The notes beneath the pieces were generated by a model. The model was not told where the DNA came from and searched no databases. It was given only the letters and a program-made list of their open reading frames with translations. Below are positions 36,526 through 49,600 of a stretch of 64,000 nt of DNA, piece after piece. The position numbers and the translations under genes are program-made. This DNA is from Ornithodoros turicata (Eukaryota; Arthropoda; Arachnida; Ixodida; Argasidae). The stretch lies in the NCBI RefSeq assembly GCF_037126465.1, contig NC_088202.1:127052123-127116122 (forward strand), written 5' to 3'. Each line of letters opens with the position of its first letter. Position 1 is the first letter of the stretch.

Positions 36526-39500
36526 TTGGAAAACGAAAAAACTCAACTTAACCGTTCTGAAGGCTGAAACGCACGAACTGCCGCTAGTCGGCATCCTTGA
36601 CGACGACTGCTATACTACAAAACAGTTCTGTCATTCATGTTGAGGCCTTCCACTCGATGTGCACGTTCCACCTCAGCGCTGAGCTAACCCGAATCATAAC
36701 CTTGTTAATTCCCATACACAACCGTCAATGCGGGAAGAGAGTCTTTGGTCATTTCTGAAGCCACCTGGCAGAAAACGATGGTAAGAGTGACAATGCAGTG
36801 ACGAGCGCTTCATTTCTATCGCGCTGTCCCTTTCTTCGTATCAAAGGGCACGTAACCTCTCTTCGATAAAACATTATCCTCCGTTTCCGTAATGACGAGC
36901 AATCAACCCATTTGGGAATTCGTTTGTAACCTTCGCCGAACCGTTGGAAGCATTCACACTAATATGATTTGAGTCGTCGAGAGAGAGAGAGAGAGCGGAT
37001 TATTATCCGAGCGATAGTACCTTCCTCACTGCCACGCGGAGGACACACTGAAGTGCTTCCTATTAAATCGCACCACCCTTCCGAGGGATCAAATTTTAAT
37101 GCAGCTATCGCGATTGATGGGCGCAACCTTTCTTTTCTGGCCTTTCCGGAGGAACAATAACTTCCGCATCACGGACCTTGGCCACCCATGGGTGGAATGG
37201 CAGAGAGAAGAAAGCGAGAGTCTCCTTCTGCGCGAGTCGTAGCTCGCTACTTTACGAGGGAAGCCCGCTCTGGGCGGCAACAAGGGCAAACACCGATATG
37301 GGCGACATCAAGCGCAGGAAATCGGCGCAGCTGCCACGCCATTAGAACGAGCCAGCCTGTCGCAGAGATACCGTTACGAAGCTTTGGACGTCGAAGCAGT
37401 GCGCCAGGGGCGTTTTTATTCACCAGACTCCCTTTCTTTCCTGGATTCGTGTACGCACAAGGATGTGTGCATTCGTCTGTGGACGTGGGCGTCGTAATTA
37501 CGATTCGAGCGCATCTGCAATGTGGTTGTAAATCGGAAATAGGAACGCGTCGCCTACTGCCGTGATTGGGTTTGTGCTGCTGAGTTAACGGATGAAATAC
37601 AGGAATGAAGGAACTTCTGTCATTGCTGTTATTGCTGCTATTCCGGAAGAGGATTTGGCGGCGTTCAGTAATCGCTAGGATGAGACCAAGGCTAGCGTAC
37701 AACATCGATCATCGTTCAATTGTAGTGACCAGCCTTGCTTCTCATAATGAAATGCGTTAAAATACGAAGTGTATCTAGTTATTAGTGGTCCTGATAGGAC
37801 GCTGTCACTTTAAGAACGGTACTCTTCTGCTCATAGCGTTGCTAGGCAAGAGATATTACTACTTCGCCGATTTGGAGAAACGCGTAGGTGACGTATTGAA
37901 CATCACCTGCCGATGATCTAAATCACAACCTGCACATCGCTTTTGTTACAAATAATGTGCCGAAAAATCTGCGACACGCCCATTCCTATTCAGACCCGTG
38001 AAAATGCTTACATGACATTTCTACACGTTAAACTTAGAATTGAGTACAAAGTTCGAATAGCTTATTTTATTGACTGGTAAGTGCTTAGGATTAAAGAAAA
38101 TTGACACAAACTTAAATATAAGCGAAAGGTCTTCCATGCAGATCATTATTCACCGCGATAACGCCATCGTTATTCGAGTTACTCCCAGAGATGCTGCCAT
38201 CTTTTCTCTGCTACTTTTCCTAACGGTTCCTGCCAACGCGAAACTTCTCCGACAACCTCTTAAGTAGTTCAGACTAGCTCGGACAAGTGCCTTCGCCGTG
38301 GCTCAGTCATAAATCACGCGCCTTATAATTTACTACTCCAGGACAGAGTCAGTGAAAATATTCTTTCTGTGTTTGCGTGTGCGCTCGCGTAACGGTGAAC
38401 AGGGAGAGGAGGAACTGTTTGCGCGTCTGTGTTCTGCGGGTCCCACAGCATCATCTATCTTGAACTAATTGTCGGACTTCCATCAGCCACAAACTACTCC
38501 AGCTTTTTAAGGGTAGTCTGCCATTACCGGCTGGAGATTCAGCGAACTACGCAAATGTACGCGGGAGGAGCAAAAATTATTTATTGCCAGCGCACCAAAA
38601 ATGTCGTGAAAAAACACACTGCTTGTCAGTCAGTCGTGGTAAGAGAGCAAAGAACGTTGTGTAGTACAGAGTTTTAGGGACTCTTTCGAAAATAAAGGGG
38701 CTTCTGCATACGTGCGCTAATGTTGCTACATGCAAATGAAGTACACAGTGGCCATTGGACAAATAATGTTATCCAATACCAGCAGCGTAACGGTCTCTGT
38801 TCATTTAACGATTATTTGTTATTCCCATATTAACATTTCATTGTGGTATTTTCTGAAATTCTTCTTTTCTGAAATGGTGGGTGAACACGGACGGACAAAC
38901 TGTGTCCGGCGTTCAGCGCCTGTCCATGTGTGTCCGTCAATATTTTTCTTTGTGTTCGCCCAGTATGTTTCCGTATAACCAACACACTCTGCTTATTTTA
39001 TCTTCGTGAGACAGCACCCGAACAACCAACGAACTAAATGTTGAACCTAATTAAATGCGCCAGTGCACAGAACACCACTAGCACACGCATGTTACTTTTT
39101 TTTACTTTTCAGCGCCTCTTGACAATACAGAGCAGACGGACTTTTATTCTGCATAACACGAGGGCATAAACGACACTGATTATGTCAACGACGCGGGTGT
39201 TGTTAACCTGGCGGGACTCAATACTATAGCGACACGTATCAAAAGATAGCGCCAGGTAACTATCGAACATAAGGTATTCCTCAGAGGAGTTGCAGTCGCA
39301 CGAGTTTTGTTCGGTAAACATACCCTTCTCTGAAAATCCTAGCATGATTCGACTCGCGACTTTCATGCATGTTTTTCGTAGTACCGGCTCGCATTACATT
39401 TCCAAAGGAGATGACGCCATGCTGGCTCTTTTTTTGCGCACACACGAGAGGATATGCAATATTTGAAAACCCATTGCGCTACGTCCTGCTTTGAAAACGG

Positions 39501-42500
39501 GTGGGGCGGAAAACGAAAACGTGGCATCTTGTGTATAAATCAGCGCTTCACGCCCCGAACATCCTGATCGCCAGGCGCAACGGCAGGCAATACGAGGACA
39601 AAGGGTGTTGACAAATATTTGGCCGGCACGTAGATAGTATTCAAACGAAAAGCATATCGCACGTGTTCCCACTGACAGGCAGAAGAATGGCTGTCGCGGC
39701 AGCGAAGCGAAGAGAAGAAAACTTGTCGTTTTGTGCTTCGAGCAACGGATGGTGCTTGTCACGGCCAGAGACATGTGCATCACACGTTGTTTTGACAACG
39801 GAACAAAGTGCCGTAACAGATCGAAGCTTTAGAACAACATCTTGCACAAGCTCGGATGTTCCATTAGAAAATAGCGTGCGAAGCATTTTCTCCATCCTCT
39901 CCCTTTTGGTGCGTACGCAACCGAAGAGGATTCAGGCTTTGGGTTACGCAATGTGTGAAACGTTCTCAAGAATTTTTACCTTGAGTCCAAGACCGCTACA
40001 GAATTTTGCCTTTTTCGTTCGAGAGAGCAGAAACTTCATCGAGAGGGTCGGTAAATGCTTTCTCGTTGATGAAAAACGATGGCGAAAGGGAATCTGAAAA
40101 CGTTCGAAAGCGCGCAGATTCTTTCTGTATTTTCAGCATCATGTTGAGAAGTGCACCAAGTTTTTTTCTTTTTTTTCCGTTGTAGCGATAAAAGCAAGAT
40201 ACGTTTCGAAAAATGGAATCTAGCTTTCTTTTCCAGTTTTATCTTTTAATTAAATTATCACTCGTAGCTTTCGAACCATTCGACAGTGCCATCTCTCCAC
40301 GTCTGGCGCGCAACCATTTTCGGAATTCCGCGCGTCTCGCGGTGCAGAAATGTTTACGTCGCTTTTGAACGCACACAAAAGACGTATCGAATTTGGAACA
40401 GTGCTGGTGAACGGCATCGGGCGAATAAAAATAGACCCAATAAGAACAGCGCGCGTGACAAAACTGTACCGGCCGCAACCAATGCGGCAGCGAGAGAACC
40501 GAACTGGTGCAGACCTCCAACAGATTATGGCATCTTCGATGCCGTAGCTGCTCGCGCCAACTCCGTCTGTATCATTCGCTGCCATTTCTGGTTCCGCTCA
40601 GGCGAACACTCGAGACCTGCATTTTTGCTCTCCTCGGAAATTCCGTTCCCTTCCTACTTGATGTTCGTCTGTTGCTCTCCCATTGTTTTCTTTGTTTTTT
40701 TTTGTTTTTTTCTCTTTCGTTCAGCTGGCTCTTAGGTAGCGACTTATTCAGCCCCTGCGCGGTTTCGCGTTCGCTTTGCGCCATTTTGTTTCGTCTGCAG
40801 CATCGATTTGCAATGGATGCTTCCAATTGGCCCGTACGGAGTTGAGTGAGGTATTTATCAGAAGGAACGGCGTTTCCAATTTTGATGTAAGTCAATGCGC
40901 GTCACATTCTAAGCATGCCTCCCCCGAAAGAAAATACGATGATAGTGCGGCAGAACACGAAAAGCTTGGCATAAACGTTGGAAGGAAAGGGAAGAGAGAA
41001 AGAAATTCGTGTGGTTTCCGCGGTGAAACGGAGCAAATGAGACGGAGCAATACATGTTCCGTTGTGCGGAGATCGGCGAGCGCCAAAATAGGGAGACATC
41101 ATGGAATTACACGCGACGAAGTGAAGGTCCTCCAAGAAAAATAGTAATTGAGTTACTATTGATAAGAAAGGTGACTGACCACTGGTGGTGACTGGATGGC
41201 ATAAACAAAGAAAAATATGATAATATGGAGAAGCACAGGCTGTGTATTTTATTTATTTATTTTTATTCGTCGTCACCAGAAGTTATTATAAGAGCTGAAC
41301 TTTTACATGTCAGGACTTTAAAGGTAAAAGTACGGAGCTCGAGACAAAATTAATTTCAGTCAGCGAACGTGCGTTAGCCGTTTTCCAGTGCGCGCCCTAT
41401 CTGTGATGCGTTTAACTTATTTTGATGAACTGTTTGCGCCGGTCTGACAGTTACTAGGTGACGAAACAAGTATGCAGGCGAAAGGGTATTCACAAAATAA
41501 TTACTTAGAATGGGAAACCTGCTCGAAGCACTTTGCCTCCACGTAGGGCAAGGATAATACACTCTCTCTTTAGCACCTGATATCTCCTGCACCTGGACTC
41601 GAATTAGTTTGACTTGGACACTTTCCTGCAGCTAACAACGTTCGCGATTAAGCGTGAAATAATGGTGAAAAAGTAAGCGAGCTAGCGCTATACGTATATC
41701 CATAACGAAAAATCTGAGACTAGCGTCAAGAAAGACGCTCACGAATAAGTGTCAGTACGCAAGCGTCAATGCACGTTTCTAAACACGCGAACAGCGTCTC
41801 AGACTTATACGGATTTCTCACCCAAGTCTCGATCTGTCTTTCGAAAAAATAAGCAATCTGTGAAGGTGCGTGTAGGAATCGTAAAAAAAAGGGCAAAATT
41901 CCGCAGTGCGTCGAAATTTCATTTGGGTGTTTCTTCAGCTGACTGGACATGAGAAATGGGTGATCTCGCTTTGTCACGTTTAACGATACATTTGTGCTAT
42001 TAAAACGATGAGCACGAGGTAGAACATGACAACTTGGTATATCCCCACACTGCCCGATTGCTATTGGGAAAGGATGAAGGAACCTGTTTTGCGATACCCG
42101 CATGTGCGACCCGATGTCGTTTGTTGTTTTGTTTACTCCACTAAACGGAACCTCAATAACAACAGGACGGAATACTAACTGCTGAAAACCGCATCAAGGG
42201 ATGCGTATCATTTATGCAGTTTTCTACCGGGTCTAAATAAACGCCAAATCAGAAAGCTCTTAGACGTAAAAAGGCAGAGCCAAGTGAAGCTGAAACTGCT
42301 CATAAGAATAGGGTTTTAGGTGGTTGTTACCCTTGACAAATTGACCATAAACTTCCCACGGCCGACGGACCCCCAGTTCTCTTAATTACAGCGCTTGGCT
42401 CCGGCGACATAATAAAATGCGACACGCGCTCCTCCTTCAGTTCCTTGCGCGAACGCAAAACGGAGGGATCTCGCTTCGCTCTGTACAGGAACGCTGTAAA

Positions 42501-43356
42501 CATGTCCCACTCGAGCTTCTCCAAATAATCAATGCCCGCGGTGGTAAAGGAAGGGAATGTGTGCAATGCACTGAGCTACAAATAAGTGAAAGTGAGCGCT
42601 GTCTTTACGACAACACTTGATGCCCCAGCCATTCGAGCTGGCGGAACGAGTCACTGGCTGATGGCTACTGAAGAGGGTGGGGGGGGTGGGGGGGGGGGGG
42701 GTATTCCATGGTTTCGTAGTTTATGTAAGAACGTGAACTGTGACAGGGGTATGACTAGCTTGATTTTCTTGACACGTACTAAAACAATAGAGCACACGGT
42801 TGCAGCCGTAGCGCGAAGCCGTATAGCAGAAGCACGACAACGGTATATGAACGGAAAACTTTGCGCTTTTTGTGCATAAGAAGGCATTAATAAAGGAGAA
42901 TACGTGCGTAATAAAAAGGACGGAATATCAAAGCATGCCTCTCAGTGCAAGTTTTCTTCCATCACCTTATCTCATCGTCATTCACGTAATTGTTGTTCTT
43001 CTTTTTCTTCTTCCATGAGAAAGTTACTGAATTTCTAGTTCCGTCCCATTTGCGAATGTTGTTGTTTTCACGTTCATGTCCCGTGTTCATGAGCTTAACC
43101 GTTAATTGCTAATACAATAAGCCTTGACGGTTGCACAGAAAGAAATATTAGCTCACTTAACGAGGCACGAAAGATAAAGGGAGGCAGACAGGAAAAGTCG
43201 GTTTCAGAGTTATGTAAAGTTTCCGAAGCGACGAATCTCGACCGGTGAACCCCTTGCGCTAGACTTCACTTTACAGAGCACTCCGTTGTGATGTAAGCAG
43301 CCGCACCGATACAAGCGACTCACAATGGGTGAGTGAGAGAGAGAGGGACTGAAAAA

Positions 43357-43383
43357 ACAACAACAACAACAACAATAAATGAA
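43357..43383 (-). repeat. (CAA)n retroposon-type tail
   Basis: AACAACAACAACAACAACAA followed by TAAATGAAG matches the tail at 11534, suggesting the same minus-oriented retroposon family. The body beyond the tail was not delimited. Confidence 0.4.
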
Positions 43384-43689
43384 GGAAAAGTGAAGTGAAT
43401 GTCGAGTGAGGGATTGAAAACCTGATCAACTGGTCTAGATTTTGGGGACAACCTGTATATTGTAGGGTCTCTTAACGAGAACTATGTAGAAAGAAGATTC
43501 GCGCACACAAGTGGCAGTTGCTCGTATTTGAGAAAAGTTACATCATCCTACAGACCCACCATTTTCAATCACCACCCATTTTGTCTTAGTTGACAGAAGA
43601 AAACACGGCATTGTGCGGCGGATTCAATCAGAAATCACAGAAAAAGACAAAACAAGCCGTCGCCGGCGGAGTCATGCAAGTCCACCACC

Positions 43690-43885
43690 ATCTTAAGTGA
43701 CCATCTGAGTGACATTCTCATTATTGCCGGCATCACGGGAGACAATTAGGGGGCCATCACCCTCAAAGGTGATGCAGCAAGAGTCGCCGGTCGCAACGAC
43801 GCTGTCTCATGGTTGTCGGACTACGCTCAGTTCAACCGGAAATCACGTGTCAAGGACAAGCTGACCTTCTTCGTGTGCTCCCATT
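43690..43885 (+). pseudogene. Degraded open frame, unknown origin
   Basis: One plus-strand frame reads DHLSDILIIAGITGDN, a stop, then GAITLKGDAARVAGRNDAVS and onward to about 43885, with protein-like composition and at least one internal stop. I do not recognise the family; a decayed retrotransposon or processed gene are both possible. A (CCA) tract and a (CAA)n tail lie upstream, so the region is repeat-rich. Confidence 0.25.
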
Positions 43886-44314
43886 AGGCCTGAAGTTGTA
43901 GTCAGCGGCCACAATATACCAAGAATGGACTTCCATTGTTTCCCGCCGCTTCCTTCGTCTTTTTATTTTAAACTGGATTTAGCTTTTGTTCGCTTACGTG
44001 GTTCGAGGCCGTACGTAATGGAAGTAATTAGAGTCTGGAGACTTTAATTCTGCCGCAACCCGTCTGAGCTCACAGGTACTTAACTCCTTTGTGAGCAACT
44101 TCAAATGTGTTCGCCGTAAGCGTGTATGGGAGTGACGTAAGTGTTTCGTCGTGAGATGCCAAGTGTCTGGGGTATGAAGACACGAGCTGCGGATGCACTT
44201 GCACTTTCGGAATTTTTGCATGCCGACATTGATCGATACTATAAGTGCAGATCTCGCTAGTTGGTACACACATGAAGACAATGGATGGCATCGATCCTGG
44301 TGGCTACGACGATG

Positions 44315-44535
44315 GCATTCTACGCAGAGCCTGGGATGTGACCCGGGTTCGAATGCGGGCACCGGCTGTGCTGTTTGAGTGTTTTCCCCCTTGGTTTTCC
44401 TCAGACGCTTTAAGACCAATGTCGGCGTAATTCATTGTGAAGTCGTCCCAGGACGCGTAATACCCCCCGCAACGGTCGTGACGTTGCCCGCCTGGGTGTG
44501 GCCTACTACGGCAAGCAGTTCTATCACAACCACCA
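44315..44535 (+). mobile_element. tRNA-derived SINE, (CCA)-tail subfamily, diverged
   Basis: Box B (CGGGTTCGAATGCGGGC) is followed by CCGGCTGTGCTGTTTGAG, TGGTTTTCCTCAGACGC, ATGTCGGCG and AAGTCGTCCCAGGACGC. It then shares GTCGTGACGTTGCCCGCCT with the 28463 copy and ends near AACCACCATC. The first half of the tRNA head is not clear. Confidence 0.75.
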
Positions 44536-46589
44536 TCTGAAGACGAAATGGCGCGAGGAATGGCACAAACAACAGACATGCGCTGCCTCGTGTCTGTCGA
44601 TTGTTTGTATCTTCCGTCACATTCAGATTCACCGATGGCATACTGCTCAACACTTTTTGATATAGCCGTTGCGCCAATAGTGCTCTGAATAACACTACGG
44701 ATAGCTCACAAGTCTGCAACGTGTACTTTCGCTATCCGCATGACATAGCCCACGTGAGTAAGACATAAGTGCGTTGTAATACATTTTATGTTGGACTACT
44801 GCAAGCCGAAGCGCGTTGTTACTTCCCTCAAACACTTTATCCTGTGCACTGCCTCACTCATTTTCTTAAAGGTGTGGAATTTCGCGAACGTCCAAAGAGT
44901 CCTTCCCTCCAAGCCATTCTCCTGGCATCGAGATTTTCCTTTTCTCTTCATTCGTGTATCTTTTTCCCTAGTACTGTATTTTTCTTTCCGTACAGCTAAT
45001 GATAAAAAAGCGATTTTCCTTCTCTGTTCCCTAATTATTAATCGTTTAGGGAAAACAACAGTAAGAATACGCGCCAAGGAAGAAACAAGAACAAAGAGGC
45101 GGGAAAGGAAAAAGAAAACACTAGTCGAAATGGGTTTTCGATCGAATGTTTTAGAACTTCCTAAGAGCTTATAGGAAGCAGTGGCATTCCTCTGGGTGGA
45201 TGCGTCACACCAGTCTATGTATGGTCGTGTTTTCCTTGGATCTCCAAGGAAGAACGAACGCGACGACGTTTGCTGTTTCCCTTCGCCACCCCGAAGAGTA
45301 AAAGATGTTCCGCTTTTGAATGGTGCATCGAAACGATGGGAAATAAAACACGAAGCGCGGGAATAAGTAAGCAAACTGTGAGCCTTCCGTTTCTCTCTCG
45401 TAAAATAGGCTACCATCTACCGAAAAATAAATAAAAAAGCGCATGCCGGATTTTTTATTGCTCATTGCGATAAAACAGATATGTATAGTGCATATATATA
45501 GTATATGTGCCGCGTTCAAGCGAAAGAGTTTTCGTAAAGCATTCGAGAGGATTTCGTTCAACCTCGTTCTGTTTGAGCTGGCAAGATGTCTGAAGCTCTG
45601 CACGTCGATTGGTCGGTGCGATTCAACGACGCGTCGTTGACAATTCGCTTGGCCGAAAGAGATTATCTTTGAAAGACGTCCCGAGAGGACGGCATTTGTA
45701 GTTCTTCATCACTATCGCACGGCTGAAACGTCGTGCGGGGATTTCACGTTATTCCGGCCTGAGCGTTTCAAGACAGACAAATGATGCATTTCTGAAATGT
45801 TTTAAACATTAACGAGGGCCCTTGGAGACGGAAGCCACGTCGACTCACTTTGTCTCGTCGCTGTAGAGCACAACCGATCCGCTTTCAATTGTAGTCCCTG
45901 TATTTCCGGCACGTTCAATTGCTTCGACTGAAGTTGAATGCAGGACTGGCACACCCCCGCACGAGACGTGTGCTTACGTGAATATGTTAACCATGCGTTA
46001 GGTGGTGACTTAATCTTATTTCGTCGTCCACATTATGCAAATGGTGACGACCTGTCGCTATCAGATAGCGAGAATCTTCTTTCTGAAAGATGGGGGAAGC
46101 GGTCTCCGCTTGTTGGAACGTAGTGGTAATGTAGTTATTTACCGAACTGTTTCATTGTCGATATGGCGGAACGCTGCTCGCAGGGGATCATAAGTCCTGG
46201 GCTGACTTCATTACACTATTATTAGTGGTGACGAGCAATGGTTAGTGGAAAATCCCTGCTTCGTCCAAAAAGAAAAACAGAAAGATATGGGCTTCGTAGT
46301 GCACTGATATACCCAGGACGAAATGTGCAGGAAAGCTAATCGAAACAAGAAGAAAACAGAAAAAGAAAAATGACAAGTTGACGTACCATGTGATGTGAAA
46401 TGCATTTGTCGGCAATCGAGCTCATTAGCCCATTCGACCAGGTGAATGAACTTAGTCCTGATACATCCTTCTTTCACCGTTTGTTCGTCATCTTTTTTAA
46501 AGTCATGTTTGTCTTGAATCTATGTCATCTTCCTTTCACCGTTTGTTAGTTTATCTTTTATTTTCGAACTCTTTTCTTTCTATTTCTTT
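44536..46589. other. No gene seen
   Basis: The 206-codon minus frame (44796-45416) is rich in K, R, S and F from AT-rich and pyrimidine-rich DNA, and looks spurious. Confidence 0.55.
45623..45640. repeat. Perfect 18 bp palindrome
   Basis: TCAACGACGCGTCGTTGA is fully self-complementary without a loop. It stands alone with no flanking repeat structure. One such site in 64 kb could be chance. Confidence 0.6.
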
Positions 46590-46698
46590 TCGTCTTCTTT
46601 TTTTTCTTTGCGGAATTGCAAGCCGACGTCCTGTTTGGCTGGCTTTTCCTCCCTTTTTTTTTCCTTTGTACTAAGAAATATGTCGCCCCCCCCCCCAC
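46590..46698 (+). mobile_element. LINE 3' end (poly-C-terminated family)
   Basis: It holds GGAATTGCAAGCCGAC, CTGTTTGGCTGGC, a T run, TAAGAAATATGTCG and ten C, then (ACC)n. The motif order matches the other copies; the AATAAACATAT block has diverged. No coding sequence is left. Confidence 0.6.
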
Positions 46699-49600
46699 CA
46701 CCACCACCTAATACACGTCCTAGAAAAGCAGTGGAACTACGTCCACGCAGTCCAGCCCTACAAGGGAACTGTTGGGCGCAGTCATTCAGAGGACGACTCG
46801 TCGGCGTTACTTTCTTCCCTTGCACTCTCTGAGGAAGCCCTTATGTAGCGAGGTCCGTGGCATAACATTCCGATGAATGGCCGATTCTTTAGAGGACCAC
46901 TCCAGTCAGCGCAACGTGCTACCTTTCTTCTATAGGAACTTGGGACCAGTGGTACATAGGCTGCGCGTACTCCCATGGGCTTATCTGTAAGCAGAGGCAG
47001 CAGCGTCACGGAGGCCCGATAAGCGACGCTGGCGTCTCCTTGAGGCCCGGGGCCAGATAATTAGAAGCGGCCGAAATGGGATTTCGCGGCTCCGATAGTG
47101 GCGCGCCTAATGACCATTGAGCGTCATGATTTCCGAGCCCGTTGGCAGCGCTAATATGTCCGGCCTATCTCGTTAAGGAGGTAGCCTGAAACAGCTCGTT
47201 TATAAACACGAAATCGCTGGCACTGCTTTTAAACGCTTTGTTCCATCGTGAAGAGGAGATTTCCTCACATTGTTAGATACGTTTCATTGGATGAACAGGT
47301 CGGCGTTTTGGAATTATAACCTGCTATAGAAACTCAGCCGAGAGAAAGTATCGTTTCTGGGGATATACGTTTGCCTCGTACGATTCCCAGTTCACCTTTA
47401 CCTTCGTCTATTACACATTTTCACCTTCCACCTTTTAGTGTAGCTCACCTTTTACAGCCCACGCGTGGATTGTTATGGTTCCGTGAAAATCGCCAAGCAC
47501 CAACCTCAGAAGGTGGCCTCAAAACTTAGCCAGGTTGCGAGGAAGTAAAACAATAAAATAAATCTCCCCGTTGTAGAATGTCTAAGGTACGCACATGTGC
47601 CTCGAGGTTTCTAGGATGAATTGAACACAAGAGACAGCCCCATGACTACGACCTTGTCTGCTGAACGTTTATACACTGCGAATGGAGTTGATCTTCATCT
47701 ACCATCAGGAGGTGGGGGTGGGTATATGTAAAAGAAGATCATACGGAGCGGTTGGTCACGACACATTAAGACCGGCTACTCTGCATCTATGGGTTGTGTG
47801 CTATCGACAAGTGGAACCAAGTGATACGAAATAAAAAAGGGGGGGGATATCCATGTCCATGTTTATGTGAACCGCTGCAATGTACCGCATCAGCATTGAC
47901 ATGATCACCTATGACACGGTTGAAGGCCTGAGAGCAGCCCTATGTCCGTTAGATGTCCACAACTTCGATGGTCAAATGCTGCAACAATGAGTTGGACCTG
48001 GGACCAAATAGCCCTCTCGTACTCAAATGACTTACTGTAACGTTGCGTACGGAAAAATGCAAGTAGGACCTCTTTCGCTCGCGGACAGCACAGTGGAGGT
48101 GGAAAGCGCATCGTATCCGTAAACGTGACACAAGTGGGGCACTACGGGGACTAAATTTATCCTAATCTTGTACCTCCTAAGTGGGGTGTTAACAGTATTT
48201 AGACTTAGCCGGTGCAATAAAGGTGCTCGTGACCTGCTCACACATCACGAGGGACGGAAAACTCCACATCAGGCACTAATTTGTAACTGCGACAGATCGA
48301 CGATACTGAGAAAACTTATCTGCACCACGCTGCCAGGAACAAGTTCGTATCAGCGCAAGTAAACAATATCACAGTTACATCCATCACTCATGGTTCCCAC
48401 TGAATTTTGAAGCAGAAATTGGAGTGTCCTTCAAGGACCTTTTTTGCGGCTCAGCCGTCATTTTGCCTGGAACATAAAACGTAGTTTATGACCAGCGCTT
48501 CATCATTTCAAGAAAATATTTATAAGCTTCACACGAGAAAATATGTGCGGACTGCACAGTAGTGATCCGTTCACAAACGTGATTGGCGACTCCTGAGTGT
48601 TCAAGATCCTAGGACGGGAAGGAAGGTTGATCAATACAACGCAGGGCACAGTGCATTTCATGCACTTCTGGTTTCCGCTGCTGATTTCTATTGCGGTTAG
48701 CGCTAACACCCGTGATCTCGAAATTATAGTTGTGAATCCTGACTCCTGTGTGTGAGTTGTGACTCCGGAATTTATACTAACAGCTCCGCAAGAATAAGAA
48801 AAAGATGCAAAATCAAGGGTTTTTCAATGACTGTGGAAAATTTCAAGGCTTTCCAGACCTTGAAAATGGCATTTTGAAATTACAGGGTATTCAAGGGTTT
48901 CAAGGACCAGTGGGATTGCTGTGGCCAGCAGCAGCAGCATCCGCTGCATCATTTGCTGCTATACCGCTAAGCCAAGGAACCCATTGGAGGCTCAGCCAGG
49001 AGTAAGCTGTGAATAATGCTTCCAGCGGCACGAAAACGCTGAAAATTTGGCGATCAAAGCCCAAGGAAAAAAGAAAAAAAAAAGAATCCTTAGCGGGGCT
49101 TTCGAGTCATCCAAAAGGATATATTTCATGCTATTCCATCGATGCTTTACGAGGTTCGGAAAACTCGACTTAGTAGCACTGTAATGACGTCATTAAACCG
49201 TGAAGAAACATCAATAATGTGAGTCGCAATACAGCACATTCTATGGAGCGTGGACGCACTAGAGGAACGGTGGTGAAATGAAAGGGAAGAGCATAATGTC
49301 CACGATGTGCGTTCCTTTAACGACAGTTATCAAACGCTGCTGCGAGTACCCTCCCTTTCTTTGTTGTAAGAACGGCGCAAAGAACAAAGTAATCCCGGAA
49401 CAATAATGGGAAAAATCACGGGGGGATAAGTGCAATACGTTGATGTGACGGGAGCCCCGGGGCGGACCACCCTCGGTTCAACGGTTCCACTTCCTGCTGA
49501 CTGATCTCATGATGAAACGAACGCGCATTCCGCTCCTCTGAACACGCTCCCGTTGCACGAAAATAAAACGAAAAAGTAACAAAAACACGTACGCGGCGCT

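Larger units (their letters stand above)
33220..43689. other. Long stretch without recognised genes
   Basis: Apart from the weak inverted repeat at 36255, the microsatellites and the tail at 43357, nothing is recognisable. 40250-40900 is GC-richer and has CCAAT and GCGCCATTTTG words and frames up to 149 codons on both strands. It could be a promoter-like region but no transcript evidence is visible. The 144-codon plus frame at 39663-40097 is unrecognised. Confidence 0.45.

Noticed and set aside
38280..38345. GCCGTGGCTCAGTCATAAATC as a tRNA box A / SINE head
   Set aside because: No box B at a suitable distance and no SINE body follows.
38876..38960. GGACGGACAAAC / TGTGTCCGTC partial inverted repeat
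   Set aside because: Short, imperfect and without a second copy in the window; could be a retroelement fragment but cannot be supported.
44796..45416. 206-codon minus-strand open frame
   Set aside because: K/R/S/F-rich translation of skewed DNA with equally long frames on the other strand; no domain.
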